Shown: positions 25,101 to 35,800, numbered from the stretch's first letter. The stretch is 64,000 nucleotides of DNA from Ciona savignyi (GCA_000149265.1 CH003047.1:45799-109798); one strand, 5' to 3'. The notes: generated from the sequence alone by a model not told the origin. Translations and numbers: made by a program.

Positions 25101-28100
25101 TCGTTGGCACGAATTATTTTCCTTTTTATTGAGGCTAACTCGCGTTACTTTATAATAATCGTACAATTTCTCAGACTGAACATTTATTTTACTACCATTA
25201 CCGCCATAAACTTACTAATCGCTAAATGATAATCTTGTTAAATTTGCCTTCGTAGGTTGGTAGTAAAATGACAAATTGTACCATTCTGATATGTTTTACG
25301 CGAATATTAATTACGCGAATATTAGTTATTCTGCCTGCATTTTTTCATCTTCACACTTTTTTTTAATGAGGTTGTATAAAAATTCAACTTATATTGCCGT
25401 TCACTGACTATGAGGTCCCGTCTGGTTTGAACTCCGACGATAATATCGTCAGCTGCGTGATTATTAGTTGCTAGGCGACGCCCTTCAGCGAACACAAAAT
25501 TTTTCAAATAATTTCCATAAAAGTAGCGAAACAGATTCGACGGCGTCTGCTGTCTGGCATTCCTTATTGGTGCAGATCGAATCAGTTAACAAATCACGTC
25601 TCACTCTCTTATTTTTACGGCAGAATCTTTCCACACTGCAACGTAGGCTCAATAAAACTTCCAAACACCGCCTAACTATAATAAAAGATGTTTTATGTAG
25701 AAAGTTAAATATAAATGTCTTACTAATGTGTCGTTTTAAAAATATTGCATACGACGTTAAACTAGCCCATAGATGATATGTTGCAAACAGGACAATCTAG
25801 CCTCTGAACTCGCAAATATAATGTCCAAACTATTTCCTAAAGCAAACGCAACATTATCTGTCTCGCTGTACTTTTGATCCACAGAAGCAATGGTTGACAT
25901 CTGTTTCACTTGACAATGTTCGTTTCTATTACCGACATAAATTGCAACCAGACACACAAAATAGTTTTTTAGATTTTGGTTTCCTATGGTTATCTTAATT
26001 GTGATTAATTGATCTTATAACTCAAAACCACCGATGTGTTATTGTACACGCGCTTAAAACCTTCCCGAAATCTCGGATCTTTTAAGTATTTCTAACTGAC
26101 ATAAGACACTTGTACAGTGGTACCTGTGTGCATTACTACTTAAATTAAACTTGAAATATCAACCAAATGCCCAATATTCACTCCAGCACGTTGCAGACGA
26201 AAAGTTACCACGCTGGGTATTTAATTACATCCTGTACAACCAAGTGTTGTTTTATTTTTTGGCAAGTCTAGACTTTTGTCTATAAATTTTGAAACCTTGT
26301 GTTAAGATTTTTATGTTAAAATCTAGTAATTATGGTTTCTTTTTTAAAAAAATGAACAGATTGGTTTTGTCTGTTTTTACCTATTTTTTTGGTGACCGCC
26401 ATCCGAAATTGTTGTAACACGAATTTGCACTAGAGGCAGCTAAATAATCGGGTTGAAAATTTACAGAAAAGTTTATGCTCTAACTCTAAATCTAAGTTTT
26501 TTCCGCTATAATTGGTTGAAATTCCTTAAATGAATTCCTTATAACCCCCTAAAAATGATCGGTAAAATTTGTAAAGCACGTTTATCACCGGAAGGACATA
26601 TCTGAATTTTAGATTACAAACTTCAGGGGATTTCCCCATAGTCTAAAAAATTGAAAAGCACAGTCCGACAACCAAGACTTATTTTAGAAAAAAATGTGTA
26701 ATTGGAATAAATCGTTTAAAATGTTACTAAACCGTAGCCAAATGTGCTTAAACCTTATTTTTTTGTGGATACCCCGTTAGTTGTCCAATCGGTTTGTGTT
26801 TTTGGGAGTCTAAGGTAGCAAGGTAAAAATCTGAATTTTGTTTGTAGCCCTTAAAAAATTTGCCACAATCCCAAAACATATGCGCGGTGAGAGAGCTGAT
26901 AGTTTTTTTTAGTCAGTACAGCTCAACCCTTTTTGGATGGGAAGTTCTAGAAAATTCCCAGTAAGCTTAAATGGTTAGTTGTTATAGTTTATAGAACGCA
27001 TTTTGACATACTTAACTTATCTAATCGTTTAGTTACTTTCGTTAGCCAACATGTTGATTTGCAAAATCCAAAGTTTTTGTTTTATTATTTAATACTGCGA
27101 TATAACCAACATAGATTACACTTAAAATTGTTCACCGTAATTATTATCACTTCTAACACCATTGATACAAAGATTCCTTAAAGAGGGTGATAGTTTCCCT
27201 GATATTCATCCCATTTCTTCTTCATGAAGCCGCTTAGATCGCTGCCGTCTTGTTCTGTAGCCCCGAAACTCCCGCTCTTTGCTTGCTTTGCTTCTCCAAA
27301 ATCATTTAAAAGAAAGTTGTTATCCGCCCACTGGCATTGTAATGCCGACGTTACTTCGGCATTTGTGAGGTCAACTGAACCAACACATATCTGCTTTATC
27401 TGTAAATAATTCGTTACAGCGAACATTTCATGTGAATTATTACTAATTAAGATTCCGTTCGGTATTCAAACTTTTTAGTCTGTGAGTGCCTTGTTTTTAT
27501 ACTTGCATGCACAATTTGATATCGTGTGTACGCAGTAATGTACACATACTAAATAATGATGGTATCATTGCAATAGAGGACTTCATGCGAGTGTACACAA
27601 TAAGCACAAGTTTAGCAAGCGCACCGGAATGACATCACTATCCAGGCAAACTTCTCCGCTGCTGCTTTGACAACGCAGTTCCATTGTCACCGAGCAATCT
27701 TTCAAGTCATTTCTCTGTAGAAATAAAGTTTAACATACAAGGCAAACATACATACAATGTTCAAGACGCTTAACCAGGCTAAAGTGCGTATGTTATTACA
27801 ATTTTTAAGAAAATCTTGAGTCCCAGTCCACAATGAACTGTAATAGGACTTGCCAAAATAACTATTGTGATTTGTACATTTTTACCAACGTGCGTTAAAA
27901 TTACACAAAAGTCGTCTGTCAGCTAGATCAGAATCGCTCATAAAGTTTTAACTCACCTTACAATCAGCGCTAATCATACGTGATCTGGTGTACTGAATCT
28001 GTTTGGTTGGCAGCAATCGGTTGTATTCTGATACGAGAAGATTTGATAGTGCTTTCGCAACAAGGCCTGGGCATCCTGGAAAATATAGTGTTTCTGTTTT

Positions 28101-31100
28101 TTTGAAAATATTTAAAAAATTAAAGAATGTGTAAACTTCTGTTATAATTAGACCAAAGGTTTTAAATGAATCCATGATATCAGACTAAAAACAGTACAGC
28201 AATGAATACGGTAAAACACACAAGTACAGCGAACCAACCTTTATGGTTCATCGCCATTGTATCTTCGTATTCGTTTCTAAAGAGGTACTTTCCTTCAATC
28301 GATATTATTACACAGCAGAATAGAATGCTCAAAATATTCAACATTTTGGTGGTTTTATGCGTATTTGGTGCGATGTAAAACTTTAAATAAATTAGTTAAT
28401 GTAATTGAGATTGCCGCGTTAAAATATTATAAAAGCTGTAGGTAAATAACACTAGTCTATGTATACATGGTGCACTCTTTCACTCCATCCACTTCTATTA
28501 AGATCATTCATGTGTGTTAGTTAACTTTTTTCTGGTCCAGTTTTGTACCAGAAGCAGTCTGATAAACACAAAAATGATATCGCGTTCTGCACACTCACCC
28601 CGAACCTTTGCCAGTTTTAAACCTAAGCATATTCTGTTTGGGTGTGGGCAATCCCTCCACATCGAAATGTGTGATTGGTGTTGAGTTTCGAGTCTTTATA
28701 TACCCGTATGTCGTGCATATTTAATGCGCCATCGGTTCAGTTGCAATTCCTGACATTGCAAAATTGTTTCGTTTTCCCCCTTCTTTAATCAGTGCTGTCC
28801 AATGGAAATGGCGCTAGAAATAATATTGACATAATTTAAATGATTCAGTATTGTATATCCGTATATCTATTCACCTTATTCTCGTTTTATTGATGCCGCG
28901 AATAATTAAATATTTTACCGAAATATTTACAAGGTAATTGTACAACTCAAAAGTATGGTATATTTCCACAAAATTAGTAAAGGTATTACTTCTTGCACCT
29001 CTATGCACCCGTTCTGTAGTAAAACCATTATTTCTCAAAAACGCAAGATTTCGCGAGATTGATCAAAGTAAATTTTAAAACCAATCGTAGTGGGTAAAAT
29101 AAAGAAGTTTAAACTGTATAGTGTGTAATAGGGGTGGCAAATGGCACTAAAAATTCCCGAAAATTGTATATGTTTGGGAAATTTTTAGTGCCGTGTAATA
29201 AGTTACAGTCCGTGGGAATTGATGCATTATTAACGAATTTTATCCTTAATCCTTAGCTAGGTTCATGTTTAAATTCTGACGACATACTTATCTCATGGGA
29301 AAAACATATGATTATTCTCCCACAATCGGCAATAATTCTAATATAATTCTCATTCATCCGCACATTTTTTTTATCTATAAACATTCCACGTAAGCAAACT
29401 GACATTATTAAGCCACTTCGAACCAACACAAATTTGAGGATATGTTAAATTGTCCTTTTTTCGATTATGTTATTAAATTTTGTTCAATATGTTATAATCG
29501 CTTTTGTACTCCTATTTAATATTGTTATTTGTAAAGTTGGGTGCATACAAAATAGTTGGCAGGATTTTTGTAAAATATACTTGTATTTTCAGTTTAATTA
29601 AAAAAGATTGTTTTTGGCTTTCAACACACTAAGCTCTGGGAAATACTCATTTGGGCTCCAATGTTTATATACATATTTAATAACTTCTTTGTATAAACTT
29701 CTGATTTTGGCAATTTTTCAATTAATGTAAAACCGCCTTTCAGTATCGTCGCATAATTTATACCAATTGGTCAATTTCACTTATATATGGGATTCGTATC
29801 ATCTGACATTTTGCCAGGTTGTGACATCAATGTACCGTTCTCTTAACTACGCATTTTTTTATTTATATACACTCTTGTTTCTGGTCCTACACCTGTCAAC
29901 CATCACCACTTCATTGCGGTTTACATCCACTTGTAAAACAGAAAGTTTAGTAGTTCGTTTAAAATAACCTAATGCACATTTAAATTTTCTTTCCGCATTT
30001 TGTAACCGGTTTTAAATATTATTTTTATCACATTATAAAAAAACTATTTTTCTACTAGATTCGACTACACGCACAAGCGGCAATCCGGCGGTGCTGGTCA
30101 GTTCGGAAGGTTGATCGGTTACATTGAGGTGAATTCCTAAAAAAAATTGATCGATCTAACAATTGGCTGACAATCTATTTTCCCAGCCGCTGCCAGAAGA
30201 ACGAAACACAGAATTGGAGTTTCTAGACAAGACTGTCGGAACCAACGTACCGAGGAATTATATGTCGGCGATTAAAAAGGTGCTAAGAGATCAGCGCAAT
30301 GTCCAATAATTTATTTTTAAATTCTTGTACGGAACGACTGCCGGATTAGATTGCACTTACAAGAAATATTGCTTGTGTCGATAAATTTCCTTCGGCCATA
30401 TAACGTTAGTGCGTCATATACGCTTAAGTTCGTTGTGTCCTTCGGCAAGGCGCTTGGCGTTAAACAAAAAAAACTTCTTAATCATATACAACACACTGCA
30501 GTTATTCCTTTAACCCGTAACCCGATGGTGGCACTCGATAGAACGACACTTACTCTTTAATCTTAACGCTCGCCGCATTCTTTACATAGTGCTATTCAAT
30601 GTGTTGGGAACTCCATTCTAAAATTAGTTTTAGATTCTTAAGATATTTTTAAATTGTATCTATTTTGTTCCTCAGGGATTTCTGGAAGATTGTTGTGATA
30701 AAGGGCCGTTGGTGGGCGCTCGTGTGATGGGCGTGCGGTTTGTTGTGGAGGACGGGGCAAGTCACATGGTAGACTCATCTGATATCGCATTCAGATTAGC
30801 AGCTCAAGGAGCCGCCGCACAAGGTGACTGATATCGTGGCTGTGAAATACGACATCCTGAACCAAATAAAATAGATTCGACGTCGCAACACATCGTTGGA
30901 TATCGTTTCGATGCAACTTTTAAGATTGGAATGTTTGCTGTTTGTTTATCTGCCATCACGTAGTCCGGCCCGTTAGTCTATTGAAAGGTTGTAGGTGAGA
31001 AACTGGTCGCTAGCTAGTCGGTTGTGTCCTTGGGCAAGGCACTTTACGGACATTGCCTGTACTGCACACAGCGGATTAATGGGTTCTACCAAATTGAAGG

Positions 31101-32259
31101 AACTTGTCCATACACAACACACTGCAATAGCTTCGGTAAACCGACGGTGGGCGCGAGGTGATCTGACGATTGCCCGTGTGTTAACCCCCTTGGTTTTTTC
31201 ATTCACGTGGATAAACATGAATATCCTATCCTATCCTAACCTACTTTTAAGACAGTACCTCGAACCTATAGTGACGCACTTGTTTTAATCTAATTGGGTT
31301 CCACGCTTTAGTTTTCTTTCCGTATCTCCATTCGCTGCATGTCATTGTGCAATGCATCATGTTGGCTAGCTGAATGGATAGAGCGTATTTCCATTAACCG
31401 TAGAAAAACAGTTATCCTAGTAAAACAGTAGCGAAGTCCTATATATATGTATACACAACTCCGCAAACATTGCGGCGGGTGCGTGCAAAGTAATAATTAC
31501 GTATGCTATAACGTCCCATGCGTTTTTCCGTCCACGTAAATAAAACCTGAGTATCGTATACTTTACATAAAATAATGTATGTAATCGTATGTTTAAATTG
31601 CATTATTTTGTGTTAAAATTAAACCTTTTTCCAAAGCTTTCGAAAAATCTCACAAGATCATATCGGAGCCGATAATGACAGTTGAGGTTACCGCTCCCGC
31701 CGAATTCCAAAGCGCTGTTCTCTCGAGCATTAACAAACGGAAAGGTGTGATCAACGACCAGGATGTGGATAGTGATTATGTCACAGTAACATGTGACGTG
31801 CCGTTAAATGATATGTTCGGGTATGCCTCGGAGTTAAGATCCGTCACCGAGGTTAGTGTCAAGAGGCTTTGTTTTTATCTTTCACGTTTATGCTACTCTT
31901 AGCACCACTAAGAAATGTACTTTGTTGGTGTAAATGTAATAGGTTATCTTAACTCGGGAGTCGTATCTGCTTGCATTGTGTTTAAGTCATATTTTAAAAC
32001 CGATGGTTGCTCCTTACTAGATTTGTACCCCTTGAGATGTGCTATATTAACCCAAGCGTTTTCGATGTGGGTACATACAGGTGAGAATCGTTATCTGCTT
32101 ATAAAACACGCTTAACCGCAGGGTAAAGGAGAATACGCGATGGAGTTTTGCCGATACCAACCGTGCAGGGAAGATGTACAGGAAGAACTTGTCAGACAAG
32201 CCCACGATGCTGCGGCGTCTCCTGTGAAGAAGAAAGTTGTTGGCCGAAAACGCTCCTGA
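13197..32259 (+). CDS. GFM1: mitochondrial elongation factor G (translocase GTPase)
   Basis: Seventeen exons: 13197-13292, 13995-14150, 14388-14576, 15236-15384, 15651-15841, 16225-16301, 17028-17188, 18476-18560, 18682-18819, 19441-19542, 19747-19893, 20872-21002, 30059-30128, 30187-30279, 30676-30823, 31637-31851, 32122-32259. All have GT-AG borders and phases that close, giving 761 aa against about 750 in vertebrates. The first 40 residues are basic and hydroxylated ([18 protein letters not shown]), as expected for mitochondrial import. GTPase motifs: G1 AHIDSGKT (59-66), G2 RGIT (104-107), G3 DTPGH (126-130), G4 NKID (180-183). Later blocks follow the EF-G1 order: [15 protein letters not shown], a beta-barrel domain, the [13 protein letters not shown] domain, and C-terminal [12 protein letters not shown]. 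By family, it moves tRNA and mRNA through the mitochondrial ribosome. Intron 12 (21003-30058, 9 kb) holds two genes on the opposite strand. A poly(A) signal follows the stop. Confidence 0.97.
13494..13782 (+). repeat. tRNA-derived SINE, near full length, in GFM1 intron 1
   Basis: It begins GTCCGGCCGGTTGATCTAGC with an A-box (TAGCGGTTAAGTG), a B-box-like GGTTGCAGGTGCGAAACTGG and a GTGTCCTTGGGGTAAGGCAC body. It ends in ATCCTATATCCTAG. It is the most complete plus-strand copy and serves as the reference for the others. No long poly(A) tail is present; the 3' tail is an ATCCT-type short repeat. Confidence 0.93.
20653..20735 (+). mobile_element. MITE end fragment (CATCCCTAG terminus)
   Basis: The segment carries ATAGGATTCGATTTGAAATAC, two ATTCTAGAATATT-type blocks and the terminus GTGCATCCCTAG. 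Its reverse complement matches 46726-46800 block for block. The terminus is the same kind as that of the element at 22619-22832, suggesting a hAT-like non-autonomous family. The left end is not recognisable. Confidence 0.55.
21523..24989 (-). CDS. secreted Cys-rich protein with C-terminal PNPEVDE heptads; nested antisense in GFM1 intron 12
   Basis: Six minus-strand exons: 24989-24898, 23822-23535, 23327-23177, 23044-22913, 22539-22447, 22179-21523. All have GT-AG borders, phases close, and the product is 470 aa. Residues 1-24 form a signal peptide ([20 protein letters not shown]). Residues 31-126 are very rich in Arg and Tyr ([25 protein letters not shown]) and include a furin-like RSRR. Residues about 127-252 form a Cys-rich module with nine Cys and three N-glycosylation sequons (NMT, NGT, NFT). 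Exon six begins acidic, then carries 15 heptads of type PNPEVDE (about 265-369). An acidic Ser/Glu/Asp tail follows ([20 protein letters not shown]), ending VPSY. I do not recognise the family. A secreted or extracellular matrix protein is inferred. A weak ATTAAA signal lies at 21341-21346. Confidence 0.8.
21829..22143 (-). repeat. 21-bp coding minisatellite, 15 units
   Basis: Fifteen consecutive 21-bp units encode PNPEVDE with few variants: K for E at position seven in two units, L for P at position three in two, and A for E at position four in one. A degenerate sixteenth unit (PNLVHEG) follows. The low divergence points to recent expansion or homogenisation. The unit is open in several frames on both strands, which explains long shadow frames here. 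Confidence 0.97.
22619..22832. mobile_element. short element with hAT-like inverted termini
   Basis: The left end CTAGCGATGTGTATAC and right end GAATGCACATCCCTAG are imperfect inverted repeats (about 12 of 16 pairing), a little over 200 bp apart, with an AT-rich non-coding interior. No clear 8-bp target duplication was found. It sits in the intron between exons 4 and 5 of the nested heptad-repeat gene. Confidence in the family is low. Confidence 0.5.
24990..27177. other. interval between the two nested genes, within GFM1 intron 12
   Basis: This should contain the promoter of the heptad-repeat gene and the 3' flank of the 178-aa gene. An AATAAA-type signal for the latter (minus strand) lies at 27081-27086. 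Two minus-strand frames (25322-25507 and 25757-25957) lack splice context or a recognisable family and are left uncalled. A GGGGATTTCCCC block near 26630 belongs to the dispersed repeat family seen at 2.8 and 34 kb. Confidence 0.45.
27178..28344 (-). CDS. small secreted Cys-containing protein; nested antisense in GFM1 intron 12
   Basis: Four minus-strand exons: 28344-28239, 28075-27957, 27714-27625, 27399-27178. Borders are GT-AG (one donor is a weak GTGCGC). Phases close, giving 178 aa. Residues 1-18 form a signal peptide ([18 protein letters not shown]). The mature part has seven Cys, in contexts GCPG, ADCK, KDCS, LRCQ, EVCL, QICV and LQCQW, and a helix-like [18 protein letters not shown]. 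The tail ([18 protein letters not shown]) is polar with no repeats. The Cys-Pro, hydrophobic helix with EY, then IQYT order parallels the neighbouring nested gene (IPYT), and the exon breaks after that block are both phase 0. The two may therefore be diverged tandem paralogues. A cystatin-like fold is conceivable but unproven. Confidence 0.75.
28345..29130. other. upstream flank of the small nested gene
   Basis: No exon is visible. The region lies immediately 5' of the minus-strand start at 28344 and is the likely promoter of that nested gene. It is intronic for GFM1 on the plus strand. Confidence 0.4.
29131..29192. mobile_element. 62-bp foldback insert with 8-bp flanking direct repeat
   Basis: Arms GGCACTAAAAATTCCCGAAA and TTTGGGAAATTTTTAGTGCC (29143-29192) form a near-perfect hairpin with a 10-nt loop. 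The insert is flanked by GTGTAATA at 29123-29130 and 29193-29200. The left end GGGGTGGCAAA resembles a hAT terminus, but the right end lacks the partner, so it is either an end-deleted hAT derivative or a different foldback element. Confidence 0.6.
29201..30058. other. 3' part of GFM1 intron 12, nothing recognised
   Basis: AT-rich sequence up to the acceptor of GFM1 exon 13. A 66-codon plus frame at 29767-29967 has no family and no splice support. Confidence 0.4.
30415..30540 (+). repeat. diverged SINE relic in GFM1 intron 14
   Basis: Ordered remains of the SINE body can be followed: GTTGTGTCCTTCGGCAAGGC, CATATACAACACACTGCAG and TAACCCGATGGTGG. Head and tail are lost. Confidence 0.65.
30963..31240 (+). 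repeat. tRNA-derived SINE, head shortened, in GFM1 intron 15
   Basis: It starts GTCCGGCCCGTTAGTCTA but skips about 20 bp between the A- and B-box regions. It then follows the standard body (GTTGTGTCCTTGGGCAAGGC, GGATTAATGGGTTCTACC) and ends ATATCCTATCCTATCCTAAC. Confidence 0.92.
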
Positions 32260-32266
32260 TATTATT

Positions 32267-32272
32267 AATAAA
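32267..32272 (+). promoter_or_regulatory. poly(A) signal of GFM1
   Basis: AATAAA lies eight bases after the GFM1 stop codon, so the 3' UTR is probably very short. Confidence 0.75.
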
Positions 32273-32560
32273 GATTAGGCAATTTTAGCTTGAACCACTG
32301 GTTTATACCATTAGAAAGTCTTCCATAGATTGTGTTATTTAAACCAAGATCTACTTGTTTTGTGCGAATATCGAAATATTTTGCGAAGGTTGTCTTACAA
32401 GCCGCATCGAAACAACGATTAAACGAGAGTGGAATAAAACTTAATTATTAGACTAGATAGTATGACGTAGGCAATCATAAATTGTAAGACATTATCGATG
32501 GCTACGGCTTAAAGCGCGTCAAGTAGATATTGTGCCGCCTGCGTAGAATTGCATATTTCG

Positions 32561-32857
32561 AATAGGATATTCATGTTTATCCCCGAGAATGGGTAAACTA
32601 AGGGAATTAACACACGGACAGCCGTGAGATCACCTGGCGCCCACCGTCGGGTTACCTTAGCTATTGTAGTGTATTCTGTATGATAAATACATTCCTTCAA
32701 TTGGTAGAACCCACTAATCCGCTGAGTTCAGGCAATGTAGCCTATGTTATATTCCTTGCCCAAGAACACAACCGACTAGCTAGCGGCCAGTTTTGAACCC
32801 GCAACCTTTCTGTTGAAAGGCTTCGCACTTAACCGCCAGACTAACCGATCGGACGTC
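32561..32857 (-). repeat. tRNA-derived SINE, full-length minus copy
   Basis: On the minus strand it runs from GACGTCCGATCGGTTAGTCT through the B-box-like GGTTGCGGGTTCAAAACTGG and the standard body to ATGAATATCCTATT. It lies about 300 bp downstream of GFM1. Confidence 0.92.
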
Positions 32858-33515
32858 AATCAACAACTGATAATAAAAAAAATGAACGAAATACTTGCAC
32901 AATATTGATTAGGGCACACTCCTAATAAATTCTACACCTAAAACTGAACTAAAACGTTTAAGTCGATTAGAAAAAGTCTAGAAACAGTAAAAATTAGAGA
33001 GAACGACAAGCTAACAAAATTTGATCAATATAGTTTGGCATAATTTCTAAAAAAATAAAATAAACTTCGTTAATCCATTCCATTTCAGCTAACAACTTTC
33101 AAAGTATCAACTCGAGGGCAGATTCTGAGGTTTCCCTAGTTAAAGTAAGTGATTTAAATTGTGGATATTTTTTCGAAAAAAGCATTATGTTTCCTCGTGA
33201 TCATAACGTACAACATAACTACCCAGTTTCAAATTAATTTTGTCTAATATCAGTTATTCCTGCTATTACGAAAGGGTGTAAAAAAAGTGATAATTTTTAC
33301 TAGTTAAGAAAATGTCCCAAAGTTTGTAAGTATAAAAGACACTTCGTGCCATATATTTATGGTACAGGGCCACAAATTGTATTTTATACACCGAGTATGT
33401 AGGCCTAGTTTGTTCATTAGGTATGAACGGGGACTAAATGCACCTCTCCCGGTCCTTGGGTTACTTTTCTCCCGTAAGGTGTGAACTTGAAGGGCTAGGT
33501 CTGAGCTGCGAGAAT
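32858..33515. other. intergenic, nothing recognised
   Basis: No exon-like frame, no clear repeat boundary and no RNA motif were seen in this AT-rich stretch. Confidence 0.4.
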
Positions 33516-33860
33516 CGCATCACCCTGTGGTTGTGCGGTTAACCAGCGCTGTCTCCAGTCTCACCACTGGAGGGCGTGAATTTAGGTTTCGAGTTACCTT
33601 ACTTAAGCAATAGAACCCCTCCCTACGTGGCTTGCACGCTGTGGAGAGATGTCTACGAAGGACGTCGCTTCCAGCACCCACATCCTAAGGATACCCAGCC
33701 CCCCTCCCTACGTGGCTTGCACGCTGTGGGAGATGCCTGCGAAAGGTGTCTCTTGCAGCAACCACATACTAGGGAAACCTCCCCCAGTGGATTAATTTCC
33801 ACATTGCACAAGGGGATCGGCCTAAGGCCACCAACTCGCACTAAGTGCACAATTTAGCTT
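33516..33860 (+). repeat. second SINE-like family with an internal 85-bp tandem duplication
   Basis: The head GGTTGTGCGGTTAACCAGCG resembles a tRNA A-box. Two copies of an 85-bp unit starting CCCCTCCCTACGTGGCTTGC (33616 and 33701) follow, then AGTGGATTAATTTCCACATT and GCACTAAGTGCACAA. GC content is far above its surroundings. A 93-codon frame across it is a by-product of the repeat. Confidence 0.7.
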
Positions 33861-34019
33861 TTTTTTGGCTAACCACCAAAAAAAAATCTTTATCATGTGC
33901 AGTTAAAAAATACATACATGTCAGATTTACAAACATTTCATATGTTTTAATTAAAAGCATCTTGTCAAGTGTTATAGTAAAATAAGCTAAATACCTGAAT
34001 TAGCCCAATTTAGTTGTTT

Positions 34020-35065
34020 TGCGTAATCGGGGAATTCCCCTGGGTTTAAAAAATATGTTTTACATATCTGGGTCATGTTATTTAACAATTTTTAAAGTTT
34101 TATTCCGATTTGACGTATGGCATGCCTGTCACATTGTTGATTTAGGAACATATCTTTGTTTTTAAGGAAATTACCAAAGTAAATATTTTCTGTTTTTAAT
34201 TGAAACATAAGTGGCTAACGGTCCAACATTCCACTAAATATGAATAAAATTGGATCTGCCGTTCAAGCTCTATGCTAATGTCGAGGCAACATGCCATGCC
34301 TGTCACAATCATGATTCAGGAACAATTTTTGTTTTTAAGGGAATTACCTTAAGTAAATGTTTTCTGCCTTTTAATTGGAACAGAAGTGGCTAACGGTTCA
34401 ACATTCCACTAAATCTGAATAAAATTGGAGTCGCCGTTCAAGCGATATGCTTAAAAAATGAAAAAAAAAATATCATTTTGGTTTTTAACGTCTCAGGGGA
34501 ATTACCCTGGATTTTATTGCAATTCCATTAATCCTTTTGGTAGATGTCGGGGCGAAATGGCATGTCTGTAATAATCATGATTTCAGAACAAAATCAAAAT
34601 CTTATGTTTTAGGATATTTCCCTAAGCAATTTATTTATTTCTTCTGGGTGTTAAATCTGTGGCTATTGCACTATTATTCCACCAAATCTGATTAATATTG
34701 GAACAGTTGTTTAAGCGCCGTGCCCCAAAACACTATATTTTTAGAAAAAAAATACTGTTTTGGTTTTTAATGTCCTAGGGGAATTCCCCTTGAATAATCA
34801 CCAAAAAATTTGGCTTCTGCATATCTGGATCATGTTGTATAACAAATGACAAAGTTTTATTACAATTCCAATATTCCTTTTGGTAGATGTCGGGGCGACA
34901 ATGCCATGCCTGTCACAATCATGTTTTAAGAACAAAATCTTATTTTGGGGGGTATTTCCTTAGGTACATTTTTTATTTCTTCTAAGTGTTAAATCAGTGG
35001 TTATTGCACTGAAATTCCACTAATTCTGATTAAAATTGGAACAGCTGTTCTTTTAACGTCTGTGG
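34020..35065. repeat. array of GGGGAATTCCCC-family repeat units
   Basis: Three main units can be aligned by the palindrome block (near 34030, 34495, 34777). The block GTAGATGTCGGGGCGA...ATGCCATGCCTGTCAC recurs (near 34275, 34545, 34886), and TCTGATTAAAATTGGAACAG-type ends recur too. Unit spacing is uneven (roughly 280-460 bp) because of deletions. No coding content is evident. Copies also occur at 2800-3430 and 35510-35720. Confidence 0.8.
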
Positions 35066-35394
35066 AGAATCAGGTGCTTTTGTGTTCGGTTGGCATGCTT
35101 ATCCCAACAATAAATCTGAACTGAGTACTCCAACTAATTAAAATACAAATTGACTCCGTCTCGGAAGGTTTCTGAATTGTATCTTATGAACTAATTCAGT
35201 AAAACACATACAGTTAAACTGATTGACTAGACATGCCTGGAGCAGCTCCCCAGCAGGCGATTTATTTTGGTCCTTGTTCCAAAACGCGTTTTCGATAATA
35301 ATTAATGCAAAGACTTTATACACGAAACATCAGCTTGCAATACATATGGCATGGGGATTATATCCCGTTGGCACGCACAGGAAGTGAGGCACAA

Positions 35395-35503
35395 AGGTTT
35401 TTAGAACAGGCGCACACAGCTGTGCAGCAATGAATAATGGCTTAAACAATTTAACAAAACTTAATATAATAAGCAACAAATATTACACAAGCCGCGAATG
35501 TCA
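35395..35503 (+). repeat. dispersed repeat shared with 48199-48322
   Basis: The stretch AAAGGTTTTTAGAACAGGCG, CACACAGCTGTGCAGCAATG, GCTTAAACAATTTAACAAAA and AAGCCGCGAATGTCACTACA recurs on the opposite strand at 48199-48322 with about 85-90 percent identity by eye. Here it joins directly to a GGGGAATACCCC unit. Confidence 0.8.
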
Positions 35504-35800
35504 CTACACGTCCCAGGGGAATACCCCTGAATTTATCACCCACAATTTGGGTTTCTGTTTATATAGACCATGTTTTCTAACAAATGTGTTTAATATTTAT
35601 TGTGTTTTCATTACTCCTTTTGGTAGATGTCGGGGCGACATGGCATGCTTGTCACAATCATGATTTGAAAACAAAATCTTATTTTTAGGGTATTTCCCTA
35701 GACACGCCATGGCAGTCCAACCTTTGACGGAAAAAACGGACAAACAAAGAAAAAAAGAAAAAAACAGACAAAAACAATATGTGTCCCATTTTCCAAATGG
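35504..35800. repeat. further GGGGAATTCCCC-family unit
   Basis: The unit starts CCCAGGGGAATACCCCTG, contains GTAGATGTCGGGGCGACATG and ends near AACAATATGTGTCCCATTTTCCAAAT. The last segment matches 3477-3502 next to the unit near 3320, so the family has a conserved 3' flank. Confidence 0.75.

Noticed and set aside
25322..25957. Two minus-strand frames and one plus-strand frame between the nested genes
   Set aside because: No signal peptide, family or consistent splice pair was found, and they do not join either nested gene in phase.
33576..33857. 93-codon Cys/Pro-rich frame
   Set aside because: It spans the 85-bp duplicated SINE-like unit, and its repeats follow the DNA repeat rather than a protein domain.
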